From an uncultured Allomuricauda sp. (GTDB lineage Bacteria; Bacteroidota; Bacteroidia; Flavobacteriales; Flavobacteriaceae): 53,211 nt of DNA. Each line of letters opens with the position of its first letter. Within the stretch, counting starts at the first letter, position 1. The DNA is taken from positions 1 through 53,211 of the forward strand of contig NZ_CAMYIC010000016.1 of the NCBI RefSeq assembly GCF_947258355.1, in the 5' to 3' direction. The notes under the pieces are model-generated. The model saw only the letters and a program-made list of their open reading frames with translations. It was not told the origin of the DNA and searched no databases. The position numbers and the translations under genes were made by a program. Below are positions 39,737-48,142 of the stretch, one piece after another.

Positions 39737-40723
39737 TTGAAACTATCCAGGGAAATCAAAACTGGGATTATCGTAGTCGCTGGAATCGTCGCCTTCATTT
39801 TTGGGCTTAGCTACTTAAAATCCTCTCCTCTTTTTGAAAATAATAAGACGTTTTACGCTGTATACGATGATGTCGGTGGGCTTCAGCCAGGAACTATAGT
39901 TTCCATAAATGGATTTAATGTTGGGAATGTAACCGATATTGGATTTAAGGACAGTTCGGGAAAATTGTTGGTCACATTAACGGTGAGCAACGACTTTGAG
40001 TTTTCTGAAAACAGTATAGCAGAACTTTTTGATACAGGTATCATTGGTGGTAAAGGCGTTCAGATAGTCCCCGTATTCGATGAGGCTCCCAAAGCAGAAT
40101 CTGGAGACACCCTACAATCCAAAATCAAACCTGGAATTACCGAACTGGTCCAACAAAAACTCACCCCATTGCAGCTAAAGGTGGAAGGAGCGGTATCCAA
40201 TGCGGACTCTTTGTTGATGAATGTGAATCAAATATTGGATGAACCCACAAAAAAACAACTGAAGCAAACCATAGTTTCGTTGAACGAATTGGTGAAATCC
40301 TTTAAAGGAAGTGCGGATAATTTGAATGTTTTGCTGGACAATAACAAAATGCAATTGGATAGTTCTTTAAAGAATGTAAGCCATATCACTTCAAATTTTT
40401 CCAAACTTTCGGATTCTCTTGCGAATTCCGATTTGGGCGGAACCTTGGCAGAGTTCCAAACCACTGTGGGTAAATTAAATGGAATTCTGGAAAAGATTGA
40501 AAAAGGGGAGGGCTCCTTGGGTAAATTGCATAAAGACGATGCGCTTTACAATAATTTGGCAGAGGCTTCGAGGGAATTGGACCTTCTTCTACAGGATTTT
40601 AGACTCAACCCAAAACGCTACGTAAATGTTTCGGTTTTTGGTAAAAAGCAAAAAGAGTACACACTTCCCGAGAACGATCCCGCAGAACAGCAGGATTCTA
40701 TTCAACAAAAAGAAAATCGATAA
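39737..40723 (+). CDS. MlaD/MCE domain lipid-transport protein
   Basis: This is 328 aa from a TTG start; the leader LSREIKTGIIVVAG is the normal MCE opening and no ATG fits. One N-terminal membrane helix (about 9-27) anchors it. The MCE domain spans about 38-115 (YDDVGGLQPGTIVSINGFNVG is the family core, then GIIGGKGVQIVPV). A long helical region (about 140-300) would form a tunnel-like coiled oligomer. It is part of a phospholipid-trafficking system; the MlaE permease and MlaF ATPase are not in the window. The Fe-S gene begins at the very next base after the stop. Confidence 0.92.
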   Translation: MKLSREIKTGIIVVAGIVAFIFGLSYLKSSPLFENNKTFYAVYDDVGGLQPGTIVSINGFNVGNVTDIGFKDSSGKLLVTLTVSNDFEFSENSIAELFDTGIIGGKGVQIVPVFDEAPKAESGDTLQSKIKPGITELVQQKLTPLQLKVEGAVSNADSLLMNVNQILDEPTKKQLKQTIVSLNELVKSFKGSADNLNVLLDNNKMQLDSSLKNVSHITSNFSKLSDSLANSDLGGTLAEFQTTVGKLNGILEKIEKGEGSLGKLHKDDALYNNLAEASRELDLLLQDFRLNPKRYVNVSVFGKKQKEYTLPENDPAEQQDSIQQKENR

Positions 40724-42049
40724 ATGGAATATATACCCAATATCATATTTGCCATAGCCTTAATAGTGGGCATTGGTTTTTTTACTCGTAACGTAAAAAA
40801 GTTATCCAGAAACATTAAGCTGGGAAAGGATGTTGATGTAAGCGATAACAAGTCCCAGCGATGGAAAAATATGGCCAAGATAGCCTTGGGGCAGACCAAA
40901 ATGGTGGTGAGGCCTATTGCAGGGTTAATGCACGTTATTGTTTACGTAGGGTTCATCATTATAAATATTGAAGTACTGGAAATTATCCTAGATGGGCTCT
41001 TGGGAACCCATAGGTTGTTTGCACCACTTGGGTCTGTTTATAATTTTTTGATTGGATCGTTTGAGATATTGGCATTTTTGGTGATAGTGGCGGTTGTGGT
41101 TTTTTGGGTTAGAAGAAACATTATCAGAATACAACGATTTGTTAAACCTGAAATGAAGGGCTGGCCCAAAACGGATGGAAACTTGATTCTGTACATTGAG
41201 CTGGTATTGATGACTTTGTTCTTGACCATGAACGCGGCAGATTTTCAGTTGCAGCAACTGGGAGCTGATCACTACGTAAAAGCAGGGTCGTTCCCTATAA
41301 GCCAATTTATTGTTCCCTTGCTGGACGGACTTTCGGAATCTTCTTTGATTTTGGTGGAAAGAACAGCATGGTGGCTACATATTTTGGGAATTTTGGCCTT
41401 TTTGAATTACCTCTACTATTCAAAGCATTTACATATCCTATTGGCTTTCCCAAACACTTATTACGGGAAAATAAGGCCACAAGGACAATTTAATAACCTG
41501 GAGTCCGTAACCAAAGAGGTGAAATTAATGATGGACCCAGATGCAGACCCCTTTGCGGCACCTGCTGAAGATGATACTTCAGAGCCCGAAAAGTTTGGAG
41601 CTTCCGATGTAATGGATTTGAACTGGGTTCAATTATTGAATGCTTATACATGTACGGAGTGTGGACGCTGTACCTCCGAATGTCCGGCTAACCAAACAGG
41701 TAAAAAGCTATCCCCACGTAAAATTATGATGGATACCCGCGACCGTTTGGAAGAAGTGGGCAAGATTATGGATACCAACAAAGGAGAGTTTGTTCCGGAT
41801 GGAAAACAGTTGCTCGGGGATTATATCAGTCATGAAGAATTGTGGGCATGTACTACCTGTAACGCTTGTGTGCAGGCATGTCCTGTAAGTATAGATCCAT
41901 TATCCATTATTGTGGAAATGCGCAGGTATTTGGTAATGGAACAATCAGCAGCGCCAACAGAATTGAACAATATGATGTCCAACATCGAAAACAATGGTGC
42001 CCCATGGCCCTACAATCAAATGGACCGCTTGAATTGGGTTAACGAATAA
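40724..42049 (+). CDS. Membrane-bound 4Fe-4S protein, HdrE/NarI-HdrC-like fusion
   Basis: This is 441 aa. The N-terminal half has about five hydrophobic spans (around residues 5-22, 65-90, 105-130, 150-170, 215-235) with histidines suited to heme b ligation, like nitrate-reductase gamma. The C-terminal half has two 4Fe-4S motifs, CTECGRCTSECP and CTTCNACVQACP, as in heterodisulfide-reductase C/GlpC proteins. It would carry electrons between quinone and a soluble partner, most likely the CCG-domain protein encoded ten bases downstream. The electron donor is unknown. Confidence 0.9.
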   Translation: MEYIPNIIFAIALIVGIGFFTRNVKKLSRNIKLGKDVDVSDNKSQRWKNMAKIALGQTKMVVRPIAGLMHVIVYVGFIIINIEVLEIILDGLLGTHRLFAPLGSVYNFLIGSFEILAFLVIVAVVVFWVRRNIIRIQRFVKPEMKGWPKTDGNLILYIELVLMTLFLTMNAADFQLQQLGADHYVKAGSFPISQFIVPLLDGLSESSLILVERTAWWLHILGILAFLNYLYYSKHLHILLAFPNTYYGKIRPQGQFNNLESVTKEVKLMMDPDADPFAAPAEDDTSEPEKFGASDVMDLNWVQLLNAYTCTECGRCTSECPANQTGKKLSPRKIMMDTRDRLEEVGKIMDTNKGEFVPDGKQLLGDYISHEELWACTTCNACVQACPVSIDPLSIIVEMRRYLVMEQSAAPTELNNMMSNIENNGAPWPYNQMDRLNWVNE

Positions 42050-42059
42050 ATCTAGAACT

Positions 42060-42851
42060 ATGGGTGAGCAATTGAAGGTAAAAACCATGCAGGAGTATAT
42101 GGCTGAAGGCAAACAGCCGGAAATATTGTTTTGGGTAGGTTCTGCCGGAAGTTATGATGATCGGGCCAAAAAGATTTCTAGGGCATTTGTAAAATTGTTG
42201 AACAAAGCTGGAGTGGATTTTGCTGTTTTGGGTACTGAGGAGAGCTCTACTGGAGATGTGGCCAAAAGAGCAGGGAACGAATTTTTGTTCCAGATGCAGG
42301 CCATGATGAACATAGAATTGCTAAATGGCTACGAAATAAAACGAATTGTGACTTGTGACCCTCATTCCTTTAATACCTTAAAAAATGAGTATCCAGGATT
42401 AGGGGGCAAATACGATGTTATACACCACACACAATATTTAAAGGAACTTATAGATAATGGACGCTTAACCATTACAGGAGACGGATACAAAGGAAAACGA
42501 ATCACGTTTCACGACCCTTGTTATTTGGGTCGGGCCAACTCCGTTTTTGATGCGCCCAGAGAAGTGCTTTCCAAGACCAATGCAGAATTGGTGGAAATGA
42601 AGCGTCATAAGAAAACGGCTTTGTGCTGTGGGGCAGGAGGAGCCCAAATGTTCAAGGAACCTGAAAAAGGGGATATGGATGTTAATGTTTTGCGTACTAA
42701 GGATGCCTTGGAAACCAAACCAAATATTATTGCGACGGGTTGTCCATATTGTAATACCATGATGACCGACGGTATTAAAGCGCACGAAAAGGAAGATAGC
42801 GTTACCGTAATGGATGTGGCCGAATTGTTGGCAAGCTCCCAAGGTTTATAA
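42060..42851 (+). CDS. CCG-domain Fe-S oxidoreductase (HdrB/LutA/GlpC-like)
   Basis: This is 263 aa and soluble. Two CCG-type cysteine clusters are clear: HDPCYLGR...ALCCGAGGAQM and ATGCPYCNTMM, with an earlier Cys in IVTCDPHSFNT. These motifs bind non-cubane or 4Fe-4S clusters in heterodisulfide-reductase B-like subunits. It forms a two-gene unit with the preceding membrane Fe-S protein. In Bacteroidota this pair is conserved, but its redox partner has not been established. Confidence 0.9.
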   Translation: MGEQLKVKTMQEYMAEGKQPEILFWVGSAGSYDDRAKKISRAFVKLLNKAGVDFAVLGTEESSTGDVAKRAGNEFLFQMQAMMNIELLNGYEIKRIVTCDPHSFNTLKNEYPGLGGKYDVIHHTQYLKELIDNGRLTITGDGYKGKRITFHDPCYLGRANSVFDAPREVLSKTNAELVEMKRHKKTALCCGAGGAQMFKEPEKGDMDVNVLRTKDALETKPNIIATGCPYCNTMMTDGIKAHEKEDSVTVMDVAELLASSQGL

Positions 42852-42870
42852 AATCAAGTTTTGAATGTTG

Positions 42871-42890
42871 GGTCCATTTAGGTTTGGACC
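42871..42890 (+). terminator. Short hairpin after the Fe-S gene pair
   Basis: GGTCCA and TGGACC pair perfectly around an eight-base loop, followed by ATTTTAG. The T-run is weak, so this is probably a partial terminator or processing stem before the next gene. Confidence 0.4.
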
Positions 42891-42906
42891 ATTTTAGATA
42901 AAGATT

Positions 42907-43389
42907 ATGTTAGCGGATTTTAAAGAATTGCCTGATCACTCCCGAATTTGGATATATCAAGCCAATAGGAGTTTTACGGATGAAGAACTGGAGGAATTGA
43001 AAGCGAGTCTAACGGCTTTCCTTAAAGAATGGACGGCCCACGGAAGTGATTTGCATGCTGGGTTCGAGATAAAATACAAGAGATTTATTGTAATTGGATT
43101 GGACCAGACCAATGCCAGTGCTTCAGGTTGTTCCATAGATGCCTCAGTGCACTTTATCCAAAGCTTGGAGCAGAAATACAATGTGGAACTATTGGATAGA
43201 ATGAACGTTTCCTTTAAACAAGGAGAATACATCGCTTATAAGCCATTAAAGGACTTCAAAAAGATGGCCAAGGCCAAATCGGTGTCCCCGAATACTATCG
43301 TATTCAATAATTTGGTGGCTACAAAACAGGAATATTTGGAGAATTGGGAGGTTCCGGCCAGTGAGAGTTGGCACTCCAGATTTGTGTAG
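42907..43389 (+). CDS. Conserved Bacteroidota protein, unknown function
   Basis: This is 160 aa, acidic then basic, with no signal peptide or membrane span. Blocks such as RIWIYQANRSFTDEELEEL, GSDLHAGFEIKYKRFIVIGLD and GCSIDASVHFIQSLEQKY are characteristic of a short protein widespread in Flavobacteriia. It is often labelled ABC transporter ATPase, but I see no Walker A, signature or Walker B motif, so that label is not supported. It sits after the Fe-S pair in the same direction, separated by a weak hairpin. Confidence 0.8.
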   Translation: MLADFKELPDHSRIWIYQANRSFTDEELEELKASLTAFLKEWTAHGSDLHAGFEIKYKRFIVIGLDQTNASASGCSIDASVHFIQSLEQKYNVELLDRMNVSFKQGEYIAYKPLKDFKKMAKAKSVSPNTIVFNNLVATKQEYLENWEVPASESWHSRFV

Positions 43390-43480
43390 CAAATTCTTAA
43401 ATTATCTTAATTTCCATTCTTTCCTCGATGAAATGCAATATTTTTAACGGCATTAAGTTCAGGTCTTAGACAAGATATTT

Positions 43481-46393
43481 ATGCGGATAAATCTCTACCT
43501 TACCTTTTTACTACTTTTTTGTTTACAGGCCATTGGCCAGAACAGCCCATTGGTTGTTAAAGATTCCGTGGCCCAAATGGCTTGGGTTGAAAATCAGTAT
43601 GCAAATATGTCCCTACAAGAAAAAGTGGGACAGTTGTTTATGGTGAGCGTTGCATCCAACCAAAATAAAGCAGCAACCGATAAAGTAAAAACTCTTGTAA
43701 AAGAGCAAGGCATTGGAGGGGTTATCTTTTTGGTCGGTGGACCTGTCCAGCAGGCAAAACTGACCAACGAGTACCAATCTGCCTCAAAAGTTCCACTGCT
43801 TATTGGCTCTGATGCCGAATGGGGCATGGCGATGCGTTTGGATTCCACTTACGCATTTCCTTGGAACATGACTTTGGGAGCTATTCAGGATAGCTCCGTT
43901 GTGGAAAAGGTGGGTTATCAAATTGGCAAGCACGCAAAGCGTTTAGGGATCCACATCAATTTTGCCCCAGATTTGGATGTAAATAACAATCCACAAAATC
44001 CCATTATCGGAAACCGTTCCTTTGGCGAGGACCCAAAAAACGTTGCTCAAAAAGGACGTGCTTTTGTTCGGGGCATGGAAAAAGCAGGTGTGCTCTCCAG
44101 TGGAAAACATTTTCCAGGCCATGGTGACACTGCTACGGATTCCCATAAATCATTGCCGGTAATCAATTCGTCTTTACAACGATTGGATTCTATAGAACTT
44201 TATCCCTTTAAAAAGGTTATGGAAGCCGGTTTGAGCTCTACCATGGTAGCACATTTGGATGTTCCCAGTTTGGAACCTAGGGAGGGTCATCCCTCAACCT
44301 TGTCAAAAAACATTGTAACCGCCGTTTTAAAAATCCAGCTAAATTTTGAAGGATTGGTCATTACCGATGCCTTGAACATGAAGGCGGTTTCTGAATTTGC
44401 TCCTGAGGGCAAGGTAGAACTGGAAGCGTTTTTGGCAGGCAATGATTTGCTTTTGATGCCCGAGAATGTCCTTAAGGCCAAAGAAACCTTTGTAGAGGCT
44501 TATAACAGCGGAGTAATTACAGAAGACAGGTTGGCGGAATCGGTAAAAAAAATATTGATGGCCAAATACAAGGCGGGTCTATATAATTACCAACCCGTGG
44601 ATTTGGAAAACCTCCTTGAGGATTTAAATGGGATTGAGAACGATGTCATCTATGAAGAGGCCATTGAAGGTGCCATCACAGTTGCAAAGAACAATTTTTC
44701 TTTGATGCCCATCAAAAAATTGGAAAATAAGAAAATAGCTTATGTACATTTTGGTGATGATTCTGGAGCTACATTTTACACATCATTGAATAAACATCAT
44801 AAAATAACACATATAAAGGCTAAGGATATTGCAGAGTACAAAAAGGAACTTGCAAATTATAACTTGGTTATTATCGGATTCCATAAAGACAATTCCAGTC
44901 CTTGGAAAGGATATAAATTCTCTGAAAACGAACTTTTTTGGTTAGAAGAAATATCCCGTTTAAGAACAAGCAATACCATTTTAGCCTTATTTGCCAGACC
45001 ATACGCTTTATTGGACATTCTCAATTTTGATACTATTGATGGGGTAGTGGTTGGATATCAGAACAGTAAAATAGCACAAAAAAAAGTAGCTGAGGTTATT
45101 TTTGGAGCTATAGGATCATCGGGAAAACTTCCGGTATCGGCTCATTCAGAATTTCCAGTAGGTATGGGTATTGATCTCCAACCCATACAACGTTTGGGCT
45201 ATAGCATACCAGAACGGGTGGGGATGAGTTCCAATATGTTGGCCGAAGTGGACACACTGGTCCATCATGGTTTGGATTCTTTAATGTTTCCTGGTGCGCA
45301 GGTGCTCATAGCAAGAAAAGGCAAGGTGATTTACAATAAGAATTTCGGTAAGCCGACCTATCAATCTGAAAAGGAAATCACAGAAGAATCTATATATGAT
45401 CTAGCTTCTTTGACTAAGATTCTCTCCACTTTGCCCATAATCATGAAAATGGAAGAGGAAGGAGATATTGCCTTGAATGATACTTTCAAGGATTTAATTC
45501 CCGAATATGCAGATACAGAACTAAAGGACGTTTCAGTACTTAAGGCCTTATCGCATTATGGCAGACTTCCATCTTGGATTGCTTTTTACTTGGATACTTT
45601 GACCAAGGAGAGGAAACCTTCATCGGAGTTTTACAGACAAAATCCCTCCGAAGCTTTTCCCTATAAGGTAGCCGAGCATTTATATCTTACCAGATCATTT
45701 AAAGATTCCATTTATAACAGAATTGGCAGACAGAGCCTAAAATCAAATAGGTACCGCTATAGTGATGTTGGGTACTATGTTTTTAAAGAGTATATTGAAA
45801 AGACCTATCAAAAATCCATTGATAAATTGGTTGACGAGTTTCTCTACAGGCCAATGGGGCTGCAACGTACAACATTTAATCCGCTAAAAAAATTTTCAAA
45901 ACAAGAGATAGTTCCGACCGAAGAGGACGACTATTACAGGTATCAGACTGTACAAGGGTATGTTCACGATATGGGAGCTGCCATGCAAGGTGGGGTAGGT
46001 GGTCATGCAGGACTGTTTAGTACGGCCAATGAAGTTGCCAAAATTATGCAAATGTATTTGCAGGGAGGGTATTATGGAGGTGAGCGATTTTTTAATGCTC
46101 GTACTGTGAAACGATTCAACACATGCTATTTCTGTAACAAAAATGTTAGAAGGGGAGTGGGGTTCGATAAACCGCAATTGGAGGATAAAGGACCCACCTG
46201 CGGATGTGTTTCCAGAAATAGTTTTGGTCATAGTGGCTTTACGGGCACATATACATGGGCCGATCCGGATGAGGAAATTGTTTATGTGTTCCTGTCAAAT
46301 AGGACCTATCCGTCTGCGACCAATACATTATTGATCAAGTCAGGATTACGAACACGGATTCAGCAAGCCATTTATGATTCCATTATTAATTAG
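43481..46393 (+). CDS. NagZ-like GH3 beta-N-acetylhexosaminidase fused to serine hydrolase
   Basis: This is 970 aa with a signal peptide (to about Gly19), so it is exported. The GH3 domain (about 35-370) carries the NagZ-type KHFPGHGDT...DSH block (209-222), whose Asp220/His222 pair serves as acid/base, and nucleophile Asp296 in VITDALNM. A GH3-C-like domain follows (about 390-560). The C-terminal third is a beta-lactamase-fold serine hydrolase with Ser643-Leu-Thr-Lys646, YSDVGYY and HSGFTG motifs. It could remove GlcNAc from muropeptides or chitin-like sugars, while the second domain hydrolyses an amide or ester. Two neighbouring cysteine pairs (CYFCNK, CGCVS) near the C-terminus are unusual. 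Confidence 0.9.
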   Translation: MRINLYLTFLLLFCLQAIGQNSPLVVKDSVAQMAWVENQYANMSLQEKVGQLFMVSVASNQNKAATDKVKTLVKEQGIGGVIFLVGGPVQQAKLTNEYQSASKVPLLIGSDAEWGMAMRLDSTYAFPWNMTLGAIQDSSVVEKVGYQIGKHAKRLGIHINFAPDLDVNNNPQNPIIGNRSFGEDPKNVAQKGRAFVRGMEKAGVLSSGKHFPGHGDTATDSHKSLPVINSSLQRLDSIELYPFKKVMEAGLSSTMVAHLDVPSLEPREGHPSTLSKNIVTAVLKIQLNFEGLVITDALNMKAVSEFAPEGKVELEAFLAGNDLLLMPENVLKAKETFVEAYNSGVITEDRLAESVKKILMAKYKAGLYNYQPVDLENLLEDLNGIENDVIYEEAIEGAITVAKNNFSLMPIKKLENKKIAYVHFGDDSGATFYTSLNKHHKITHIKAKDIAEYKKELANYNLVIIGFHKDNSSPWKGYKFSENELFWLEEISRLRTSNTILALFARPYALLDILNFDTIDGVVVGYQNSKIAQKKVAEVIFGAIGSSGKLPVSAHSEFPVGMGIDLQPIQRLGYSIPERVGMSSNMLAEVDTLVHHGLDSLMFPGAQVLIARKGKVIYNKNFGKPTYQSEKEITEESIYDLASLTKILSTLPIIMKMEEEGDIALNDTFKDLIPEYADTELKDVSVLKALSHYGRLPSWIAFYLDTLTKERKPSSEFYRQNPSEAFPYKVAEHLYLTRSFKDSIYNRIGRQSLKSNRYRYSDVGYYVFKEYIEKTYQKSIDKLVDEFLYRPMGLQRTTFNPLKKFSKQEIVPTEEDDYYRYQTVQGYVHDMGAAMQGGVGGHAGLFSTANEVAKIMQMYLQGGYYGGERFFNARTVKRFNTCYFCNKNVRRGVGFDKPQLEDKGPTCGCVSRNSFGHSGFTGTYTWADPDEEIVYVFLSNRTYPSATNTLLIKSGLRTRIQQAIYDSIIN

Positions 46394-46421
46394 GTAACGA
46401 ATATTGCCTTAGATTTGTCTT

Positions 46422-47564
46422 ATGAAAATAGCGATAGTGTGTTACCCAACGTTTGGCGGTAGTGGAGTTGTAGCCACAGAATTGGGTATTGCCCTTGCGG
46501 AACGAGGTCACGAAGTACATTTTATAACATATCGTCAGCCCGTTCGTTTGGAACTTTTGGGGAACAATATACACTTTCATGAGGTACACGTGCCTGAATA
46601 TCCTTTGTTCCATTATCAGCCTTACGAGTTGGCACTTTCCAGTAAATTGGTGGATACCATCAAGCTTTACGATATTGAACTGTTGCACGTACATTATGCC
46701 ATTCCGCATGCTTATGCAGGGTATATGGCCAAAAAGATGCTTCAGGAATACGGTATTTTCATCCCTATGATCACCACGCTCCACGGTACAGATATTACAT
46801 TGGTCGGCAAACACCCTTTTTATAAGCCAGCGGTAACTTTCAGTATCAATAAGTCCGATGTGGTAACTTCTGTTTCGGAAGCACTTAAAAAGGATACCTT
46901 GGAACTTTTTGATATTGAAAAGGAAATTGAGGTCATTCCCAACTTTATAGAAACCACAAAATACAAAAACAGCTTTACGGATTGCCAACGCTCCATGATG
47001 GCCAAGGAGGATGAGCGTATCATAACCCATATCAGTAATTTCAGGAAGGTAAAACGGATTCCCGATGTCGTTAAAATATTTGATCGAATACAAAAAGAAA
47101 TTCCTGCAAAACTAATTATGGTCGGGGAAGGCCCGGAAAAGGAAAAAGCTGAGGATATGTGCGATAAATTGGGAATTAAGGACAAAGTCCTCTTTTTAGG
47201 GAATAGTAATGAAATAGATAGAATACTTTGTTTTTCCGACTTGTTTCTGTTGCCTTCCGAAACCGAAAGCTTTGGATTGGCGGCCTTAGAGGCCATGATA
47301 AATAAAGTAGCTGTAATTTCCAGTAATACAGGGGGAATTCCAGAAGTGAATATTGATGGTGTATCCGGTTATCTTGCCGATGTAGGCGATGTGGACACCA
47401 TGGCAGCCAGGGGTATTGAAATTTTAAGGGATGATGCGACCTTGGAAAAATTCAAGGATAATGCGTTCAATGTAGCGTCCAAATTTGATATTGTCCACAT
47501 TTTGCCATTATATGAGGATCTTTACGAAAAGGCGTTTAAATCCCGTTTCAAAAACACATTTTAG
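46422..47564 (+). CDS. bshA: N-acetyl-alpha-D-glucosaminyl L-malate synthase
   Basis: This is 380 aa. A GT4 glycosyltransferase with the N-terminal CYPTFGGSGVVATELGIAL typical of BshA, HVHYAIPHAY and TTLHGTDITLVG as acceptor/donor contacts, and SETESFGLAALEAM for UDP binding. It joins GlcNAc from UDP-GlcNAc to L-malate in the first step of bacillithiol synthesis. A TAGATTTG box (46410-46417) lies directly before the ATG, close enough for a nearly leaderless transcript. The next gene's GTG start overlaps its stop. Confidence 0.93.
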   Translation: MKIAIVCYPTFGGSGVVATELGIALAERGHEVHFITYRQPVRLELLGNNIHFHEVHVPEYPLFHYQPYELALSSKLVDTIKLYDIELLHVHYAIPHAYAGYMAKKMLQEYGIFIPMITTLHGTDITLVGKHPFYKPAVTFSINKSDVVTSVSEALKKDTLELFDIEKEIEVIPNFIETTKYKNSFTDCQRSMMAKEDERIITHISNFRKVKRIPDVVKIFDRIQKEIPAKLIMVGEGPEKEKAEDMCDKLGIKDKVLFLGNSNEIDRILCFSDLFLLPSETESFGLAALEAMINKVAVISSNTGGIPEVNIDGVSGYLADVGDVDTMAARGIEILRDDATLEKFKDNAFNVASKFDIVHILPLYEDLYEKAFKSRFKNTF

Positions 47565-48028
47565 TGATTAGGTCTCTTATATTCATATCGTTCGTTTGTT
47601 TACTTTCATGTAAGGCTCAAAAGGAAGTACATTCTTCAGAGGGTGAAAAAATAACTGATATGGTACTAGTTGATCATAATGATTTCAGCAATATTGAAGG
47701 CTATGAAGTACGGGTCGTAAGAGATTCCAAGTCGTTGCGAAAGTTTTATTCCGAAATAAACAAAACCCGTAAACCAGGACTTCCAGTACCGATAGTCGAC
47801 TTTTCCAAAGAAATGGTGGTTTTGGTTTGTTTAGGTGAGCAGCGAGGAAAAAAAACAGTTAGGCTTTCAAAACTGGAAGAAACTGAAAATGAGTTTTCTA
47901 TAGCAGTGGAAGTCATGGACGAAGAGCAGGAGGGCGAGCTAACCATACAGCCTTTGTATTTTCCATTTTATCTCTACAAAATGCCATTGGTCGATAAACC
48001 CATCACTTTCCAAAAGATGGATAAGTAG
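47564..48028 (+). CDS. Small lipoprotein, PrcB-C-like
   Basis: This is 154 aa starting with GTG at 47564, whose G is the last base of the bshA TAG stop, so translation is probably coupled. The signal ends CLLSC (about Cys16). The mature protein is a small beta-rich domain with VDFSKEMVVLVCLGEQRGKKTV, which resembles the C-terminal domain of protease-complex subunit PrcB. The likeness is from memory and only moderate. Function is unknown; an envelope protein coexpressed with bacillithiol synthesis. Confidence 0.7.
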   Translation: MIRSLIFISFVCLLSCKAQKEVHSSEGEKITDMVLVDHNDFSNIEGYEVRVVRDSKSLRKFYSEINKTRKPGLPVPIVDFSKEMVVLVCLGEQRGKKTVRLSKLEETENEFSIAVEVMDEEQEGELTIQPLYFPFYLYKMPLVDKPITFQKMDK

Positions 48029-48108
48029 TACTTTCAAAATCATTTTTGCTTCTTATCGATAATTAACGCACTTAAAAGTACAAAGTTCAATTTTCTAAAA
48101 GCTTGACC

Positions 48109-48116
48109 TAGTTTTG
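48109..48116 (+). promoter_or_regulatory. Putative -7 promoter element of the OmpA gene
   Basis: TAGTTTTG fits TAnnTTTG and lies 26 bases before the ATG at 48143. No clear TTG -33 element is seen. Confidence 0.45.
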
Positions 48117-48142
48117 TAGTCGATAACCTCAAATCGATAAAA

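Noticed and set aside
42907..43389. ABC transporter ATPase label for this conserved protein
   Set aside because: No Walker A, ABC signature or Walker B motif is visible in the 160 residues.
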